From contig JAFWCP010000209.1 of NCBI GenBank assembly GCA_017536845.1, forward strand, positions 1 to 6,818: DNA of 6,818 nucleotides. The letters run 5' to 3'. A model generated the notes under the pieces. That model did no database searches and was not told the DNA's origin. It worked only from the letters and a program-made list of their open reading frames with translations. Made by a program: the position numbers and the translations under genes. Position 1 is the stretch's first letter. The number at the start of each line of letters is the position of its first letter. Below are positions 5,704-6,818 of the stretch, piece by piece. The DNA is from Solobacterium sp. Lineage in GTDB: Bacteria; Bacillota_I; Bacilli_A; Erysipelotrichales; Erysipelotrichaceae.

Positions 5704-6336
5704 TTATAGCATTACCGGCCTGATGATGCTAGAAATTTTCGTCGTGAGCAGATCAATCGCGACGTTATTGGAGCCGCCTTCGGGGACAATGATGTCCGCG
5801 TAGCGCTTGGTCGGCTCAATAAAGGAGTCGTGCATCACACGCACCGTGTTGACATACTGGGTGATGACCGAATCCATTGTCCTGCCCCGCTCGCTGACAT
5901 CTCTTAACAGACGCCGGATGAACCGGATATCGGCAGCTGTATCAACGAATACCTTGATATCCAGCAGGTCGCGCAGCTCGGCGTTTTCCAGCACGAACAG
6001 GCCTTCAAGGATCAGAACATCACAGGGGTTGCAGGTCTCGGTGACATTGGAACGGGTATGGTTGACAAAGTCATAGGTCGGCTTTTCAATCGTCTTGCCC
6101 GCAATCAGGTCCTTGAGGTTGGCGATCAGCAGGTCGTTGTCAAAGGCAAAGGGATGATCGTAATTTGTCTTGATCCTCTCCTCCATCGGTTTGTCCGACT
6201 GGTCTTTGTAATAATCGTCCTGGCGGATGATCAACACGGATTTGACATCCGCGAATTTGTTTTTAAGCCGTGTGGAAATACTTGATTTGCCCGACGCGCT
6301 GCCGCCGGCAATGCCGATGATGATCGGTTTGCTCAT
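5704..6336 (-). CDS. udk: Uridine kinase
   Basis: Uridine kinase phosphorylates uridine and cytidine to UMP and CMP in pyrimidine salvage, in the cytoplasm. The 210-residue protein has the P-loop GGSASGKSS (11-19) and the DDYYKD motif (40-45) with the catalytic Asp region. It also has the nucleoside-binding NYDHPFAFD (58-66), a Walker-B-like strand ending LILEGLFVL, and the arginine-rich lid [12 protein letters not shown]. The C-terminal [14 protein letters not shown] is characteristic of the family. Length and motif order are normal, with no sign of damage. The start at 6336 overlaps the stop of the upstream NUDIX gene by ATGA. A purine-rich AAAGGAAAG lies just upstream, so translation is probably coupled. 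greA follows 32 bp downstream. Confidence 0.96.
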   Translation of the reverse strand: MSKPIIIGIAGGSASGKSSISTRLKNKFADVKSVLIIRQDDYYKDQSDKPMEERIKTNYDHPFAFDNDLLIANLKDLIAGKTIEKPTYDFVNHTRSNVTETCNPCDVLILEGLFVLENAELRDLLDIKVFVDTAADIRFIRRLLRDVSERGRTMDSVITQYVNTVRVMHDSFIEPTKRYADIIVPEGGSNNVAIDLLTTKISSIIRPVML

Positions 6337-6797
6337 AACGTTTCTTTCCTTTCTTCAACTTTGACCAGATTGAATGAAGCATCATATGACAGGGTGAGTA
6401 CGAACGGCGTTTCCTCTTCCAGCCGGTGCATGAAGTACGTATCCCCTTCCCACATCGGCAGGCTGCCGAGCCGGTCGATGTCGATCCAGGCCAGCTCGCC
6501 TTCGTCGCACGCTTTCATCGTGCCGGAAAAGTCCCGGCAGGAGTATACATATGAGATTTCATCCTCGCCGCCGGCAAAGAGGAATTCCAGCCTGCCGCAG
6601 TAATGCAGGGAATGACAGACATAGCCTGTTTCCTCATATGTTTCCCGCTTTGCACATGCTTCAAACGTTTCGTTGTTTTCCCGCTTGCCGCCGACGCCGA
6701 TCCACTTGCCGTGGTTGATGTCATGATCCTTTTTGTTGCGGTAAAGCATCAGGATCGAGCGGCCCTTCAGGAGATAGCAGAGTGATGTTTCTGTCAT
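6333..6797 (-). CDS. NUDIX hydrolase, MutX/MutT-like (probable 8-oxo-dGTP diphosphatase)
   Basis: NUDIX enzymes cleave nucleoside diphosphates linked to another group; MutT/MutX types remove oxidised dGTP from the nucleotide pool. The 154-residue protein has a complete Nudix box at 37-59 (G37, E43, R51, E52, E55, E56, G58), with Thr in place of the usual aliphatic residue at 53. The preceding segment [20 protein letters not shown] (18-37) is very like the Streptococcus MutX group, which suggests the 8-oxo-dGTP activity. Substrate within NUDIX families is hard to predict, so this remains an inference. The start at 6797 has no clear ribosome binding site. It overlaps a TGA as TGATG, which points to coupling to an upstream gene, and the stop overlaps the udk start by ATGA. 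The gene therefore sits inside an operon. Confidence 0.88.
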   Translation of the reverse strand: MTETSLCYLLKGRSILMLYRNKKDHDINHGKWIGVGGKRENNETFEACAKRETYEETGYVCHSLHYCGRLEFLFAGGEDEISYVYSCRDFSGTMKACDEGELAWIDIDRLGSLPMWEGDTYFMHRLEEETPFVLTLSYDASFNLVKVEERKETL

Positions 6798-6818
6798 CAG
6801 TGCAGGTATTTGGCCACG
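6797..6818 (-). other. Possible 3' end of an upstream gene (last six codons)
   Basis: A frame entering from the right edge reads VAKYLH and then TGA (6799-6797), whose final A is the first base of the NUDIX ATG. Tight TGATG overlap is common in operons, and the NUDIX gene lacks its own ribosome binding site. An upstream coding region is therefore likely, but it cannot be identified from six codons. Confidence 0.35.

Overview
The window looks like chromosomal DNA of a low-GC-lineage Gram-positive bacterium (Firmicutes/Bacillota) with moderately high GC for that group. The evidence is the competence genes comEA-comEC, udk next to greA, a membrane-anchored polysaccharide deacetylase, strong AGGAGG-type ribosome binding sites and several intrinsic terminators. 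A gut or oral Erysipelotrichia-like host is my impression only; no rRNA or other marker is present. No tRNA, CRISPR array, transposase or phage gene was seen.

Nearly everything is on the minus strand, so gene order runs from right to left. (1) At 6797-5157 a compact housekeeping operon holds the last codons of an unidentified gene, a MutX/MutT-like NUDIX hydrolase, uridine kinase (udk) and GreA, closed by a terminator. (2) At 5125-3882 a small signal-anchored coiled-coil protein overlaps a membrane-anchored polysaccharide (probably peptidoglycan) deacetylase, closed by a strong 13-bp hairpin terminator. (3) At 3873-1757 one gene with its own extended -10 promoter and terminator encodes a 678-residue membrane protein. 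It has two TrkA-N/RCK-like Rossmann regions and a C-terminal ryanodine-receptor (RyR)-type domain; its function is unknown. (4) From 1758 to the left edge are the DNA-uptake genes comEA and comEC, coupled by a 4-bp ATGA overlap.

The most notable feature is in comEC. Its N-terminal 277 codons (OB-fold/DUF4131 and the start of the Competence membrane domain) read normally on the minus strand, from 1234 to about 404. The next part of the same protein (late membrane helices and the first strand of the metallo-beta-lactamase domain, with NVGQGDSILIR) is encoded on the plus strand, from the left edge to about 404. The gene therefore appears to be broken by inversion of an internal segment. The visible junction falls on a small dyad, ATCCTGA-9 nt-TCAGGAT (390-412). 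This could be a reversible intragenic inversion that switches off DNA uptake, a fixed rearrangement, or a fold-back assembly artefact. Sequence to the left of the window would separate these.

The other units are ordinary in function: nucleotide-pool sanitation and pyrimidine salvage, RNA polymerase rescue, cell-wall modification and DNA uptake. The RyR/TrkA-N membrane protein and the paired signal-anchor stalk proteins are the less characterised parts.
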